From Pseudomonadota bacterium (GTDB lineage Bacteria > Pseudomonadota > Gammaproteobacteria > UBA1113), in the NCBI GenBank assembly GCA_021781965.1, contig JAJXVU010000021.1, forward strand, positions 1-39,770: a stretch of DNA of 39,770 bases, read 5' to 3'. The translations under genes were made by a program, and so were the position numbers. The first letter of the stretch is position 1, and each line of letters starts with the position of its first letter. Positions 24,378 through 35,599 of this stretch are shown here, in pieces. The notes beneath the pieces are model-generated. The model was given only the letters and a program-made list of their open reading frames with translations. It had not been told where the DNA came from and made no database searches.

Positions 24378-24392
24378 GGTATAGTGTGTAAG

Positions 24393-25838
24393 TTACGCTA
24401 AAAAGGCCTTTTGGCACAGTTCTATCATGGTTGTGGGAAATAACCCTAGGAAAAATACGGCTAAGCCGTTGATACTAATGGCTAATTGTGCATCGAAAGA
24501 TTCTAATATTACGGGTGTCTTTTCGATGGGTTCATCGAAATACATTACCTTAACCACGCGCAGATAGTAGTATGCGCCTATAATGGCAAAGACCAAGGCC
24601 AGTGCTGGCAACCAAACGATATCAGCCCGTACCAAGGATTCTAATACCCCTACCTTGGCAAAAAAGCCTACGCTAGGTGGCACACCCGCCATAGAAAACA
24701 TAATAAGTAACATCATCAAGGCTAACCATGGATTACGGCTGTTTAAGCCTTTAAAATCGTCAATTTTTTCTAGCTCAAAACCCTTGCGGCTTAATATGGT
24801 GATAATACCAAAAGCACCCAAAGACATTATCACATAGGTGATAATATAAAATGTTGCTGAGCCATAACCTCTAGGTGTACCGGCTATTAAGCCTAATAGC
24901 ATATAACCCATATTGGCAATGGAGGAATACGCCAACATGCGCTTGATATTATCCTGGGCTATAGCGATGATATTCCCCACCGCCATGGATAATACCGCCA
25001 CTGCGATTAATAAATACTGCCATTGTGGGAACAAGGCGGGCATAGCTTCTACCAACAAACGCAGCAACAAAGCAAATCCAGCTAATTTAGGTGCTGTGGA
25101 GATGAATAAGGTCATGGCATTGGGTGCGCCTTCATACACATCAGGCACCCACATATGAAAAGGTGCCACACCCAATTTAAACAAAGCACCCGCAGCAATG
25201 AACACTAAACCTACCGTCAACATCATCGGTTGTGACTCTACCGACAAACTCATCATCGACACGATTTCTTGTATATTGAGACTTTGGCAAGCACCGTAGA
25301 CCAAAGACATGCCATACAGTAAAAAACCAGAAGCGATGGCACCCATAATAAAATATTTCATCGCCGCTTCTTGGCAAACGGGTCTATTGTGGCGTAAGGC
25401 TATCATGGCATATAAGGGCAAAGAAAATACTTCTAGACCTAAATATAAGGTTATGAAGCTGTAGGCCGATACCAACACTTGCATGCCTAAGGCACTGAAC
25501 AATATCAATAGATAAAATTCGCCATGCGCAATCTCGTTGTCACGTATATAGGGACGACTGTACATCAGCACAAAAACACTAGATAGTAAAATAAATATTT
25601 TTAACAATAACGCTTCTGAATCCAGTATAAAGCTACCATCGAAGGTAATTTCAGTGGGGTGACCATATAAAGAGATGGCAATGACGGCGGCACCCAATAA
25701 AGTGACTTGTGTTAAAAAATAAGTAATACCACGATTTTGTTTATCAAAAAACAAATAGGCCAACATGACCACACAGATCATACCTATGGTGAACATTTCG
25801 CCTATGGCGGGCAACAAATCCGGGGCGGTAAAATTCAT
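24393..25838 (-). CDS. nuoN: NADH-quinone oxidoreductase subunit N
   Basis: An antiporter-like proton-pumping subunit of complex I, 481 residues with about 14 membrane helices. Key features are the Glu-bearing helix near LYLGLEVFSLPLYAM, the conserved Lys in FKLGVAPFHMWVPDVYEGAP, the DNIKRMLAYSSIANMGYMLLG block and the Lys of GFFAKVGVLE. It is the last gene of the operon and is followed by a terminator hairpin. It lies 14 bp after nuoM. Confidence 0.96.
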   Translation of the reverse strand: MNFTAPDLLPAIGEMFTIGMICVVMLAYLFFDKQNRGITYFLTQVTLLGAAVIAISLYGHPTEITFDGSFILDSEALLLKIFILLSSVFVLMYSRPYIRDNEIAHGEFYLLILFSALGMQVLVSAYSFITLYLGLEVFSLPLYAMIALRHNRPVCQEAAMKYFIMGAIASGFLLYGMSLVYGACQSLNIQEIVSMMSLSVESQPMMLTVGLVFIAAGALFKLGVAPFHMWVPDVYEGAPNAMTLFISTAPKLAGFALLLRLLVEAMPALFPQWQYLLIAVAVLSMAVGNIIAIAQDNIKRMLAYSSIANMGYMLLGLIAGTPRGYGSATFYIITYVIMSLGAFGIITILSRKGFELEKIDDFKGLNSRNPWLALMMLLIMFSMAGVPPSVGFFAKVGVLESLVRADIVWLPALALVFAIIGAYYYLRVVKVMYFDEPIEKTPVILESFDAQLAISINGLAVFFLGLFPTTMIELCQKAFLA

Positions 25839-25852
25839 ACTGATTCCTCGTA

Positions 25853-27370
25853 TTATAATTTACTGGTAGTAGATAGTTCTAATAGATGCCCTATAGACGT
25901 GTGAAATACGCTCAAGAGCGCATTAGGATAAACGCCTATAAAAATCACTAAGAAGGCTAAGATAAATAACACCGTATATTCCGGCATTTCTAAATCGTGC
26001 ATGTCTTCTACTCCTTGCGTCATAACCTTACCAAAGAAGACACGTTTATACATCCACAAGGTATAGGTCGCTGACAATACTAAGGTAGTAGCCGCAAATA
26101 AGGTGATAACATAACTTGCCTTAAAGCTACCTAGAATAATTAAAAATTCGCCTACAAAACCCGAGGTACCCGGTAAGCCTACATTGGCCAAGGCAAATAA
26201 CATAAACAAAGCGGCGAACAGAGGCATTTTATGGGCTACGCCACCAAAGGCATTGATTTCACGGCTGTGCAAGCGTTCGTATAACACCCCTACCCCCAAG
26301 AACATAGCACCTGTACTAAACGCATGTGATAACATTTGCACCATGCCGCCTTCCAGCGTTAAATAAGCGTCGTGCAAGTCGCCTGTTTTGGCAACGATTT
26401 TGTAAATGACAAAACACGCCAGTGTGGTAAAGCCCATATGTGCTACAGAGGAATAAGCAATCAAGCGTTTCATATCGGTCTGCCCTACTGCCACCACGGC
26501 AATGTACACAATAGCGATCAATGACAAGACTATCATCAAGCCTGCTAAATGCTGGCTCGCATCTGGCGTGATAGGCATACTAAAACGCAAGATCCCATAA
26601 ATACCCATCTTCAACATCAACGCTGCCAATACGACTGAACCACCTGCAGGTGCCTCGGTATGAGCATCGGGCAACCAGGTGTGTACCGGCCACATGGGAA
26701 TCTTCACCGCGAAAGCCAGCAAGAAAGCGATGAAAATATACACTTGCTCCGTCATCGTTAATTGAACGGAGTAAAAACTCAGAATATTGAAATCGGTGGT
26801 TTTAGTACGTAGATATAATATGGCAATCAACATCAACGCCGAACCCAAGAAAGTATACAGAAAGAACTTAATAGAAGCGTAAGTTCTTCTAGCGCCACCC
26901 CACATGCCTATACAAAGATACATAGGAATGAGCATGCCTTCCCAGAACACGTAAAACAAAATCGCATCTAAGGATTCAAACACCCCTACCATCATGCCCT
27001 GCATAATCAAAAATGCCGCCATATATTGAGCGACGTTTTTCTTAATAGGCCGCCATGAGGCTATCACCACCAAAAAAGTAGTAATGGTCGATAAAATAAC
27101 CATCAAAACCGAGATGCCGTCTACACCCAATTGATAATGCACGCCGAATTTGGCGATCCAATCGATGTTTTCTATAAATTGCATATTGGACGTGCTTTTA
27201 TCAAAACCCAGATACAAAGGCACACACAATAATAAATTGATAAAAGCAGTGAGCAGTGCTATACAGCGCGCACGCGTAGCCTTGCGATCATCGCCTGCAA
27301 ACATACAGATAATGCCGCCTATAATCGGTACCCAAATAATCAAACTGAGTAGAGGAACATCAGTAAACAT
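25853..27370 (-). CDS. nuoM: NADH-quinone oxidoreductase subunit M
   Basis: An antiporter-like membrane subunit of complex I, 505 residues and about 14 helices. Landmarks are the Glu in FYVFWEGMLIPMYL, KIPMWPVHTWLPDAHTEAPA, the DMKRLIAYSSVAHMGF block and LPGTSGFVGEF. AAGGAAAA precedes the ATG. The 156-bp gap to nuoL is the only large gap in the operon and holds an inverted-repeat element. Confidence 0.96.
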   Translation of the reverse strand: MFTDVPLLSLIIWVPIIGGIICMFAGDDRKATRARCIALLTAFINLLLCVPLYLGFDKSTSNMQFIENIDWIAKFGVHYQLGVDGISVLMVILSTITTFLVVIASWRPIKKNVAQYMAAFLIMQGMMVGVFESLDAILFYVFWEGMLIPMYLCIGMWGGARRTYASIKFFLYTFLGSALMLIAILYLRTKTTDFNILSFYSVQLTMTEQVYIFIAFLLAFAVKIPMWPVHTWLPDAHTEAPAGGSVVLAALMLKMGIYGILRFSMPITPDASQHLAGLMIVLSLIAIVYIAVVAVGQTDMKRLIAYSSVAHMGFTTLACFVIYKIVAKTGDLHDAYLTLEGGMVQMLSHAFSTGAMFLGVGVLYERLHSREINAFGGVAHKMPLFAALFMLFALANVGLPGTSGFVGEFLIILGSFKASYVITLFAATTLVLSATYTLWMYKRVFFGKVMTQGVEDMHDLEMPEYTVLFILAFLVIFIGVYPNALLSVFHTSIGHLLELSTTSKL

Positions 27371-27411
27371 GCCATTTTCCTTCTTGCCGAAAACCCCATA
27401 TTTGGCGCATC

Positions 27412-27489
27412 TTGCATGTAAATTTGAACCAAAAAATGCTCATTTATGTCGCTATAAACTCCGCTTTTTCAATTCAAATTTACATGCAA
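27412..27489. repeat. 78-bp element with perfect 17-bp inverted ends between nuoL and nuoM
   Basis: TTGCATGTAAATTTGAA (27412-27428) and TTCAAATTTACATGCAA (27473-27489) are perfect inverted repeats around a 44-bp interior. Looser symmetry extends outward (GGCGCATC on the left, CTGCATCC on the right). It has no coding frame and fills most of the nuoL-nuoM gap. It looks like a MITE-type insertion or a strong intra-operon RNA hairpin; on the - strand the transcript would fold into a 17-bp stem. Confidence 0.8.
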
Positions 27490-27526
27490 CCTGCATCCAA
27501 ATCTGGACTTTTCATATATTCATACG

Positions 27527-29482
27527 TTAAAACATTAACCAACCCAACAAAACGATCAAACCTAATACCATCACAAAAGCGTAATGGTAAATATAGCCGG
27601 TTTGCATGCGTCTAGACGTAGACGAAAACCATTCAATGACCCTACCGGTGCCATTAACAAAAAAGCCATCGATAATTGTGGAGTCACCTTTGTACATCAG
27701 CTTCGCCGTGCGTTGGCCACCGCGCACGAAGACCAAATCGTTAAAATCATCAAAACCATATTTATGAATTAAAATAAAATACAGCAACTTAAAGCGTTGT
27801 ACACACAATGCGGGTAAGCCTGGTCTCTTCATATAAGCGTACCAAGCGCTGAGCGCACCTAATAAAGCAAAGCATAAGGGTAAACTGGTTAGATCGCGGA
27901 TGATCATCTGAAAACTACCGTGGAATTCTTCGGCCATCAACGCCAACACATTATTCTGTGGCAAGACGGTAATGCTATTGCCTAACACCGGATTGCTAGA
28001 AAATAACATGGGCTCTATCATGAAATAGCCTTGAAACACGGAAGGGATTGCCAACAAAACCAAGGGCAGCCACACGACCCACGGTGATTCTTTTAAATGG
28101 TGCTTGGTGTGATCATCCATGCGCTCCTCACCATGGAACGCCAAGAACAAAGCCCTAAAGCTGTAGAATGCCGTTACAAAGGAGCCTAAGACCACGCAAC
28201 CATAGGCATACGAAGCGCCACTGATCTGGCTATAATGTACCGCATCTATAATAGAATCTTTAGAATAAAACCCGGAAAATGGTGGAATAGCGCATAAAGC
28301 CAAAGTACCGATGAGGAAAGTAATGTACGTGATAGGCATATGCTTTCTCAAACCGCCCATATGTCGCAGATCTTGATCGTGATGCATGGCGATGATCACC
28401 GAGCCCGCACCTAAGAATAATAAAGCTTTAAAGGCGGCATGCGTCATTAAATGGAAGATACTGGCGGCATAGGCTGAAACGCCCGCCGCTGCCATCATAT
28501 AGCCCAATTGCGACAAAGTTGAATAAGCAACAACGCGTTTAATATCGTTCTGCACAATGGCAATTAAGCCCGTAAACAAAGCGCCTGTAGCACCTATGAT
28601 TAAAATGAAGCTTTGCATAGACGGCGTGTATTGGTACAAGGGCGACAAGCGCGCCACCATAAACACACCGGCGGTCACCATGGTTGCCGCGTGGATCAAA
28701 GCTGAAATAGGCGTAGGACCTTCCATCGATTCAGGCAACCACACGTGCAAAGGCATTTGCGCCGATTTGGCCATGGCCCCTACAAACAAGAAGAAACCTA
28801 TGGCAGTGATAGCAGACCAATGCGTGCCCGGTAAGTTAGGAGCAAGCGCAGCCACATGGGGCACAGCGGCAAATACGGTTGCATAATCTAGGCTACCAAA
28901 ATAGTTTAATACCCCAGCTATACCGACTACAAAACCAAAATCGCCCACTCGATTGACTAAAAAGGCTTTTAAACTACCCTGATTAGCCGATTCGCGATCA
29001 AACCAAAAGCCAATCAACAGATACGAGGCCAAGCCCACGCCTTCCCAACCAAAAAATAATTGTAAAAAGTTATTCCCGGTGATCAGCATCAACATAAAAA
29101 AGGTAAACAATGAAATATAGGCAAAAAAGCGTTGATAACCGCCATCTTCTTGCATGTATCCTATGCTGTAAATATGTACCAGAAAGGAAACAAAAGTGAC
29201 GGTGACCAGCATGCACGCAGTTAAGCGGTCAATTAAAAACCCTACGTTTAGGGTTAAGTTTCCACTTTGCCCCCAGAGATACAATACGCCATCGTAAGTC
29301 CAATTATTATTTATGACTAAATAGGCTACATAGACTGATAAGATAAACGAAATGCCCATTAAGGTGATGGTTAAGCGATGTGCAAAAGTTCGTGATACAT
29401 GCCTGCAAAATAAACCAGCAGCGGCCGCACCCAGTAAAGGAGCAGTAATAATCAGTAAAGTTAAAGTCTTTAATAATTCCAT
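27527..29482 (-). CDS. nuoL: NADH-quinone oxidoreductase subunit L
   Basis: The distal proton-pumping subunit of complex I, 651 residues. The core antiporter fold has the FFGWEGVGLASYLLIGFW block with its key Glu, the Lys in AKSAQMPLHVWLPESMEGPT, and DIKRVVAYSTLSQLGYMM. The last 150 residues correspond to the long lateral helix HL and the closing membrane helix that bridge NuoM and NuoN. It lies 7 bp after nuoK. Confidence 0.96.
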   Translation of the reverse strand: MELLKTLTLLIITAPLLGAAAAGLFCRHVSRTFAHRLTITLMGISFILSVYVAYLVINNNWTYDGVLYLWGQSGNLTLNVGFLIDRLTACMLVTVTFVSFLVHIYSIGYMQEDGGYQRFFAYISLFTFFMLMLITGNNFLQLFFGWEGVGLASYLLIGFWFDRESANQGSLKAFLVNRVGDFGFVVGIAGVLNYFGSLDYATVFAAVPHVAALAPNLPGTHWSAITAIGFFLFVGAMAKSAQMPLHVWLPESMEGPTPISALIHAATMVTAGVFMVARLSPLYQYTPSMQSFILIIGATGALFTGLIAIVQNDIKRVVAYSTLSQLGYMMAAAGVSAYAASIFHLMTHAAFKALLFLGAGSVIIAMHHDQDLRHMGGLRKHMPITYITFLIGTLALCAIPPFSGFYSKDSIIDAVHYSQISGASYAYGCVVLGSFVTAFYSFRALFLAFHGEERMDDHTKHHLKESPWVVWLPLVLLAIPSVFQGYFMIEPMLFSSNPVLGNSITVLPQNNVLALMAEEFHGSFQMIIRDLTSLPLCFALLGALSAWYAYMKRPGLPALCVQRFKLLYFILIHKYGFDDFNDLVFVRGGQRTAKLMYKGDSTIIDGFFVNGTGRVIEWFSSTSRRMQTGYIYHYAFVMVLGLIVLLGWLMF

Positions 29483-29489
29483 AGTAACG

Positions 29490-29795
29490 TTATCCTTTTA
29501 ATGCATTTAGATCAGTGACGTTAATGGATTGGCGAGCGCGAAATAGAATAATCAAAATCGCTAAACCCAGCGCCGTTTCGGCTGCGGCCACCGCCAAGAT
29601 AAAAAAGACAAAAATCTGCCCTGCGCTGTCTTGCAAAAAGCTAGAAAAAGCGATGAAATTCATGTTTACCGCTAACAGCATTAACTCTATACTCATCAAC
29701 AAGACAATGAGGTTTTTACGGTTGATAACCATACCCGCTAAACTTAAGCCAAATAAAATAGCACCTACGACCAAATAGTCCGTCAAAGTAATCAT
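29490..29795 (-). CDS. nuoK: NADH-quinone oxidoreductase subunit K
   Basis: A 101-residue membrane subunit with three helices. The two essential membrane glutamates are visible in [13 protein letters not shown] and [11 protein letters not shown]. The ATG overlaps the nuoJ stop by 4 bp (ATGA). Confidence 0.96.
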   Translation of the reverse strand: MITLTDYLVVGAILFGLSLAGMVINRKNLIVLLMSIELMLLAVNMNFIAFSSFLQDSAGQIFVFFILAVAAAETALGLAILIILFRARQSINVTDLNALKG

Positions 29796-30394
29796 TTATT
29801 CACTCCCATATCGGTAATCACTACTAAGCGGTCCTTCTTAGTCGCCTCTAATTGTAAAGCAATGCGCTGTCGCTTGTTATTGGATTTTTCCCTGTGCGTT
29901 AGGCCAATAGAGGCAACGATGGCTATCAATAGTATCACCGCCGCTAATTCAAAAGGATAGACATAACGAGTATACAACAACATGCCCAAGACCTTAGTAT
30001 TGCTGTAATCAGCCCCGTGATGTGCGCTCATGGCAGCACCTAAATCGCCCAAGTGTCCAGGTTTAACAGCAAAGATCAATACCGCTACCATCAAGGCAAC
30101 CACGACAACGGCAAAGGGTAAATAGCGTACAAATTTTTCTTGTACTGCTTCTTTGTCTAAATTCAACATCATGACCACAAACATGAATAAGGTCATCACC
30201 GCGCCTACGTATACGAAAATTAATAATAAAGCTAGAAATTCGGCTTCTAATAACATCCACAAAACCGCACTGGCGCAAAAAGCAACGATTAAGAAAAAAG
30301 CCGCGCGTACGGAATGTTTAGAGACAATGACCATAGTCGAGCTGCCTATCAACAAGGCCGAAAATACGTAAAAAACCAGTTTCTGTATTATCAT
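29792..30394 (-). CDS. nuoJ: NADH-quinone oxidoreductase subunit J
   Basis: A 200-residue membrane subunit with five expected helices. The conserved third-helix block [18 protein letters not shown] is present; its Tyr and Gly belong to the pi-bulge region linked to proton coupling. The C-terminal tail of about 35 residues is basic and soluble. It overlaps nuoK by 4 bp. Confidence 0.94.
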   Translation of the reverse strand: MIIQKLVFYVFSALLIGSSTMVIVSKHSVRAAFFLIVAFCASAVLWMLLEAEFLALLLIFVYVGAVMTLFMFVVMMLNLDKEAVQEKFVRYLPFAVVVVALMVAVLIFAVKPGHLGDLGAAMSAHHGADYSNTKVLGMLLYTRYVYPFELAAVILLIAIVASIGLTHREKSNNKRQRIALQLEATKKDRLVVITDMGVNK

Positions 30395-30404
30395 CTTTTA
30401 GTTC

Positions 30405-30893
30405 CTATCTATAGGGCGCATCATCGCTGCGCGCTTTGGCAATGTCTGCTTCATAGCGATCACCTATGGCCAATAACATAGGCTTAGTCATAATATTCTC
30501 GCCGCGATTTTCAAAATGATAATGGCTCAAATCGGTTTCAACAATCGAATCCACCGGACAAGATTCTTCACAAAAGCCGCAATAAATGCATTTGAACAAA
30601 TCAATATCATAACGAGTGGTGCGCCTAGAGCCATCTTCCCGGGGTGCCGATTCTATGGTAATAGCCAAAGCTGGACATACCGCTTCGCATAATTTACACG
30701 CTATGCAACGCTCTTCGCCATTAGGATAACGGCGCAAGGCGTGCAACCCACGAAAACGCGCTGACATCGGTGTTTTTTCTTCTGGGTATTGTATCGTTAT
30801 TTTTTTGGATAATACATAACGGCCCGTGAGCTTTAACCCCACCAGCAATTCCCACAGCATGAAACTTTTAGCAATATCCTTGAATGAACGCAT
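30405..30893 (-). CDS. nuoI: NADH-quinone oxidoreductase subunit I
   Basis: A 162-residue peripheral-arm subunit carrying clusters N6a and N6b. The two 4Fe-4S motifs are [12 protein letters not shown] and [12 protein letters not shown]. An N-terminal amphipathic helix anchors it to the membrane arm. It lies between nuoH and nuoJ with gaps of about 10 bp. Confidence 0.97.
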   Translation of the reverse strand: MRSFKDIAKSFMLWELLVGLKLTGRYVLSKKITIQYPEEKTPMSARFRGLHALRRYPNGEERCIACKLCEAVCPALAITIESAPREDGSRRTTRYDIDLFKCIYCGFCEESCPVDSIVETDLSHYHFENRGENIMTKPMLLAIGDRYEADIAKARSDDAPYR

Positions 30894-30904
30894 AATGTAT
30901 CTCT

Positions 30905-31930
30905 TTAATTAAACCACGGTGCAACTTTTAATTGAATCAACAATCCCTCGATCACAATCCATACTATGGTGACCGGAATCAACACCTTCCAGCCCAAATG
31001 CATGATTTGATCATATCTATAACGCGGGAAAGTAGCGCGCAACCACACATATAAAAATAAGAAGAAACCCATCTTGGCAAAAAACCATACTATTCCGGGC
31101 ACAAAAGCAAACAAGGGCCCCAAGAATGGAATACCTTCAAAAGGTGACAACCAGCCGCCCAAGAATAAGACGCTGGCCAATGCGCTGATTAAAATCATAT
31201 TGGCGTATTCCGCCAAAAAGAAAATGGCAAAGCTCATGCCTGAATATTCCACATGAAAGCCTGCGACAATTTCAGCTTCACCTTCGGCCATGTCAAAGGG
31301 CGCACGGTTGGTTTCAGCCACACCGGAGATCCAATAAACGATGAACATCGGCAATAAAGGTAACCAATACCAATGCCAAAAACCACCTTGTTGATGCAGA
31401 ACTATGTCTTGTAAATTAGTGCTATCGGCCGCCATCAACACGCCGACCAAGGCAAAACCCATAGCAATTTCGTAAGATACCACTTGCGCTGTAGAACGCA
31501 TGGCGCCTAGTAAAGCATATTTAGAATTCGATGACCACCCCGCCATCATAATGCCGTAAACGCCTAAAGACGTCAGCGCCAACACGTACAATAAGCTCGC
31601 ATTGACATTGGCTAAAATCCAACTGGGGCTAAAAGGAATAACCGCCCATGCCGCCGCCGCGGTAGCAAAAGAAACTATAGGCGCTAAAACAAATACGACT
31701 GAGTTTGCCTTCGTTGGAATGATAACTTCTTTAAAAAATAACTTAACACCATCGGCCAAAGGTTGTAATAAACCAAACAAACCAACGCGATTAGGGCCTA
31801 TACGCACATGAGCATAAGCCAATATTTTGCGCTCGGCCAAAGTCATATATGCCACGGCACCCAATAGAGGCAATGCTATTAACAAAACCTTGAGTACTAT
31901 CCAAACCAATGAAATGAGTAAATTCATCAT
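30905..31930 (-). CDS. nuoH: NADH-quinone oxidoreductase subunit H
   Basis: A 341-residue membrane subunit forming part of the quinone chamber, about eight helices. Diagnostic blocks are [60 protein letters not shown] and the Arg-rich loop [13 protein letters not shown]. It starts 3 bp after the nuoG stop. Confidence 0.97.
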   Translation of the reverse strand: MMNLLISLVWIVLKVLLIALPLLGAVAYMTLAERKILAYAHVRIGPNRVGLFGLLQPLADGVKLFFKEVIIPTKANSVVFVLAPIVSFATAAAAWAVIPFSPSWILANVNASLLYVLALTSLGVYGIMMAGWSSNSKYALLGAMRSTAQVVSYEIAMGFALVGVLMAADSTNLQDIVLHQQGGFWHWYWLPLLPMFIVYWISGVAETNRAPFDMAEGEAEIVAGFHVEYSGMSFAIFFLAEYANMILISALASVLFLGGWLSPFEGIPFLGPLFAFVPGIVWFFAKMGFFLFLYVWLRATFPRYRYDQIMHLGWKVLIPVTIVWIVIEGLLIQLKVAPWFN

Positions 31931-31933
31931 CGT

Positions 31934-34312
31934 TTAAGTTAACTCCGTTACAGTGATGGATTCTAATAATAGAGGGGTAAGAGACCACAAGCCCGCTGTA
32001 TCTGCAAATCCCATAGGCCAATACAATGTATGTGGTGCAACCCTTTTATCCGTCTTAATACCAACTATAGCCACTTGATTATCTTGTTGATAGGATACGC
32101 TATCGCCATCCTGCAAACCATAGTGTGCTGCCGTTTGTGGATGCAGCAATACCAATGCATCTTCTACTAAGGCGCAACGTTGTAGCGGTTCGGCTCTACG
32201 CACCAAGGGATCGCTTCTATACATGGGCCAGTAGGGTTGAATATGTAAGGCATGTTGCAACAGTGGCAAAGAATAATGCTGTGTGAGTGGCGAAAACACT
32301 ACTTTTTCTACTTCGTGCTTGATTTCTTTGCTGATTTCTTTCCAGTTGTCATAGGCAAAGCCAGGCAACTGTGCCAATTCAGCCAGTACCCTCAAGACTT
32401 TCCAGGCTGGGCGTGCTTCACCTTTAGGATGCGTTGCTGCATTAAATTCTTGCCACTTTCCTTCTAAGTTAACCATTGTACCCGCATATTCGCTAAATGG
32501 GGCAATGGGCAATAATACATGCGCATACTCAAGCATTCTTTCACTGGTAAAGGCGGTCATAGCAACCACGCATTCAGCGTCATGCAATGCTTTCAAGGCT
32601 AAAGCGGGGTGCGTGCAATCTAATTCTGGCTCTACGTTTATCAATAAATAGGCGGCTAGTTTGGCGCGCCACAGATCGGTAATCGCTGTGCCTGATTGAG
32701 ATATAGTGCCTGCCAATACCGCACCATAATGATTAGCGCCCGCAGGCAACATCATGAATTGTGCGCCATAGCGCTGCGTCAACCATAATAAGGCTTGTTG
32801 TATTAAGCTTGCTTGTGGATGATTAACGGCCAAGGCGCCCATGATAATCAATTTATTATTACCACTTGCTAATACGCTTTTGATGGTAGACATTTCTGCT
32901 TCAATCGCAGCACAATATTCTGCGCTGCCACAATAATCCACATCATTCTTAGCCAACTGTGCTAATAATGGTATATCCTTTTCCTCACCAGGTGCCAATT
33001 CGCTTTTGATCAATATAGCTAAAGCTAAAACAAAGGCTTCTGGATCTATGATGCATTTTGCATTTAGCGAAAAATTAAACTTAAAGTCTACAGGATTTAA
33101 ACTGGCAATGGCTGCGTCTTGCAAGCTGGCTTTGCGTACTCGTAATCCTAATAACGGAACTTCACGCTGTATATCGCAACCCACTAGAAAAATGCTATCC
33201 ATCGTTTCCACATCGGCAATCTTGGCCTGTAGTTCCGTGGGCAAAGCAGCGGCTGGAATCAAGTTGCCATCGACTTGTTGCAAACGATGTTCTACGTGCG
33301 GGCTTTCTAAGCCATGCATATATTTTTGTGCTAAATACTGTTCCTCAATGCTTAAATTGGGTGACACTATAGCCGCAATATGCTCGCCGCTTTCTACTTC
33401 ACGTATAGCTTGTAATCTATCATTGACAATATTGAGCGCCACATTCCAATCGCATTCTTGCCACTGACCATGGACTTTGACCATAGGGTGCAATAATCTA
33501 TCGCCGCTGTTTAAACCGGTATAGCTAAAACGGTCGCGATCGCTGGCCCAAGTTTCATTAATGGCTTCACATTCTTGCGGCACTACGCGCATGACATCAT
33601 CACGACGCGTGTGTATGTAGATGTTTGACCCCAGAGGATCGTGTGCAGCAATGCTATTGTGTTGCACCAATTCCCAGGCACGCGCTTTGAACCTAAAAGG
33701 TTTAGATGTTAAAGCGCCTACAGGACACAGATCGATAATATTGCCCGAAACTTCGGAGATTAGATGTTCCTCTACATAAGTGCCAATTTCACTGCTTTCG
33801 CCGCGACCGGTCACACCCATTTCAACGATACCCGCTACTTCTTCGCCAAAACGCACGCAACGCGTACATAAAATACAGCGTGTCATATCGGTAGCAATGA
33901 GAGACCCTAGATTTTTATCTTTGACGACGCGTTTGCCTTCGCTGAAACGCGAGATATCCTTACCATAACCCATAGCGATATCTTGCAATTCGCATTCGCC
34001 ACCTTGATCGCAAATAGGACAATCTAAAGGATGGTTGATCAGCAAGAATTCCATCACCGCTTTTTGAGCTGCGAGCGCTTCAGCGGTTTTAGTTTTTACC
34101 ACCATGCCATCGGTAATAGGTGTAGCACAAGCAGGCAACGGTTTTCTAGATTTTTCTACATCCACTAAACACATACGGCAATTGGCCGCTATAGATAATT
34201 TTTTATGATAGCAAAAACGTGGGATCTTAATGCCCACTTTGTCGGCGGCTTCTATAATCATGCTGCCGGGTTCGGCCTGTACTTTTTTACCGTCAATCTC
34301 AATTTCTATCAT
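31934..34312 (-). CDS. nuoG: NADH-quinone oxidoreductase subunit G
   Basis: The large iron-sulfur subunit of complex I, 792 residues. The N-terminal 2Fe-2S site N1b ([15 protein letters not shown] plus a later Cys), the HxxxCxxCxxxxxC site N5 ([14 protein letters not shown]) and the 4Fe-4S site N4 (CILCTRC plus distal Cys) are present. The CxxC-type motif for the extra cluster N7 found in E. coli is not visible. The rest is a molybdopterin-oxidoreductase-like domain without a cofactor motif. The start is the ATG at 34312, which overlaps the nuoF end by 14 bp with GGGG before it; an in-frame ATG at 34342 is possible but adds residues not typical of the family. Confidence 0.94.
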   Translation of the reverse strand: MIEIEIDGKKVQAEPGSMIIEAADKVGIKIPRFCYHKKLSIAANCRMCLVDVEKSRKPLPACATPITDGMVVKTKTAEALAAQKAVMEFLLINHPLDCPICDQGGECELQDIAMGYGKDISRFSEGKRVVKDKNLGSLIATDMTRCILCTRCVRFGEEVAGIVEMGVTGRGESSEIGTYVEEHLISEVSGNIIDLCPVGALTSKPFRFKARAWELVQHNSIAAHDPLGSNIYIHTRRDDVMRVVPQECEAINETWASDRDRFSYTGLNSGDRLLHPMVKVHGQWQECDWNVALNIVNDRLQAIREVESGEHIAAIVSPNLSIEEQYLAQKYMHGLESPHVEHRLQQVDGNLIPAAALPTELQAKIADVETMDSIFLVGCDIQREVPLLGLRVRKASLQDAAIASLNPVDFKFNFSLNAKCIIDPEAFVLALAILIKSELAPGEEKDIPLLAQLAKNDVDYCGSAEYCAAIEAEMSTIKSVLASGNNKLIIMGALAVNHPQASLIQQALLWLTQRYGAQFMMLPAGANHYGAVLAGTISQSGTAITDLWRAKLAAYLLINVEPELDCTHPALALKALHDAECVVAMTAFTSERMLEYAHVLLPIAPFSEYAGTMVNLEGKWQEFNAATHPKGEARPAWKVLRVLAELAQLPGFAYDNWKEISKEIKHEVEKVVFSPLTQHYSLPLLQHALHIQPYWPMYRSDPLVRRAEPLQRCALVEDALVLLHPQTAAHYGLQDGDSVSYQQDNQVAIVGIKTDKRVAPHTLYWPMGFADTAGLWSLTPLLLESITVTELT

Positions 34313-35594
34313 GATGATGCCCCGATAGGTTACACTTGCCATGCTCTATGTGATATTCAAATTCAGAGCGAAAATGTTGTATGAAGCTGCGCACGGGCAT
34401 TGCCGCTGCATCGCCTAAAGCGCAAATGGTACGCCCCATAATATTTTCCGCCACGTTGTCTAATAAAGTTAAATGTTCTTTACGTCCTTCGCCGTGCAAA
34501 ATACGATGTAATATTCTAGACATCCACCCGGTGCCTTCTCGGCAAGGCGTACACTGGCCGCAGGATTCTTCAAAATAAAAATGTGCTATGCGGGCTAATA
34601 TCTTTACCATGCAAGTGGTTTCATCCATGACGATGACCGCACCAGAACCCAGCATAGAACCTGCTTGCGCTAGGCTATCGAAATCCATATCCAAGTTCAT
34701 CATAATGTCAGCTGGCAATATAGGTGCGGAAGATCCCCCAGGAATAACCGCCTTTAAACGATGACCATTGCGCACGCCACCCGCCATTTCCAATAGATCT
34801 TTAAAAGGCAATCCTAAAGGCACTTCAAAATTACCAGGATTGTTGACATGACCCGACACACAAAAGATTTTCATTCCACCATTTTTGGGTTTACCCAATT
34901 CTAAAAACCAATCGGCCCCTTTTTCTAAAATAACGGGGACAGAAGCAAAGGTTTCCGTATTGTTGATGGTCGTGGGACAACCGTATAAGCCATAACTGGC
35001 AGGAAACGGCGGTTTAAAGCGCGGATTGCCGCGTTTACCTTCCAAGGATTCTAATAAGGCAGTTTCTTCACCGCAGATATAAGCACCCGCGCCTATATGA
35101 TGGTATAAGTCAAAATCGAAACCAGAATTTAAAATATTCTTACCTAAAAACCCGGCTGCATAGGCTTCTTTTAAAGCTTCATGAAAACGGTGTATGGGTT
35201 CGTCAAATTCGCCGCGTATATAATTGTAGCCTACGGTTGCGCCCATGACATATCCAGCTATGGCCATGCCTTCAATCAGTTGATGTGGGTTATAACGCAA
35301 GATATCGCGATCTTTACAAGTCCCCGGCTCGCCTTCGTCGGAATTACAGACCACATATTTTTGTCCTGGATTATTGCGTGAAATAAAGCTCCACTTAAGA
35401 CCGGTAGGAAAGCCTGCGCCACCGCGACCCCGTAAAAAGGAATTTTTAATTTGCTCTAGCAAAACAACCGGATCAGTTTTATTCTGTAATATATCGCGCC
35501 AAATTTTATACCCACCTAAACTTTCATAGGTTTTCAAAGTCCAGGGTTCTGGTAAGTCGTTGGCTCTAAAGCAGATTTGGTCTACAGCTATCAT
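34299..35594 (-). CDS. nuoF: NADH-quinone oxidoreductase subunit F
   Basis: The NADH- and FMN-binding subunit, 431 residues. The FMN/NADH glycine loop [13 protein letters not shown], the [14 protein letters not shown] block, [19 protein letters not shown], and the N3 4Fe-4S motif [12 protein letters not shown] with a later Cys are all present. NADH is oxidised here and electrons pass to the NuoE and NuoG clusters. Confidence 0.97.
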   Translation of the reverse strand: MIAVDQICFRANDLPEPWTLKTYESLGGYKIWRDILQNKTDPVVLLEQIKNSFLRGRGGAGFPTGLKWSFISRNNPGQKYVVCNSDEGEPGTCKDRDILRYNPHQLIEGMAIAGYVMGATVGYNYIRGEFDEPIHRFHEALKEAYAAGFLGKNILNSGFDFDLYHHIGAGAYICGEETALLESLEGKRGNPRFKPPFPASYGLYGCPTTINNTETFASVPVILEKGADWFLELGKPKNGGMKIFCVSGHVNNPGNFEVPLGLPFKDLLEMAGGVRNGHRLKAVIPGGSSAPILPADIMMNLDMDFDSLAQAGSMLGSGAVIVMDETTCMVKILARIAHFYFEESCGQCTPCREGTGWMSRILHRILHGEGRKEHLTLLDNVAENIMGRTICALGDAAAMPVRSFIQHFRSEFEYHIEHGKCNLSGHHHDRN

Positions 35595-35599
35595 TATGT

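Noticed and set aside
27412..27615. Short + strand frames across the nuoL-nuoM gap
   Set aside because: They run through the inverted repeat and into nuoL on the wrong strand, and have no ribosome-binding site or family resemblance.
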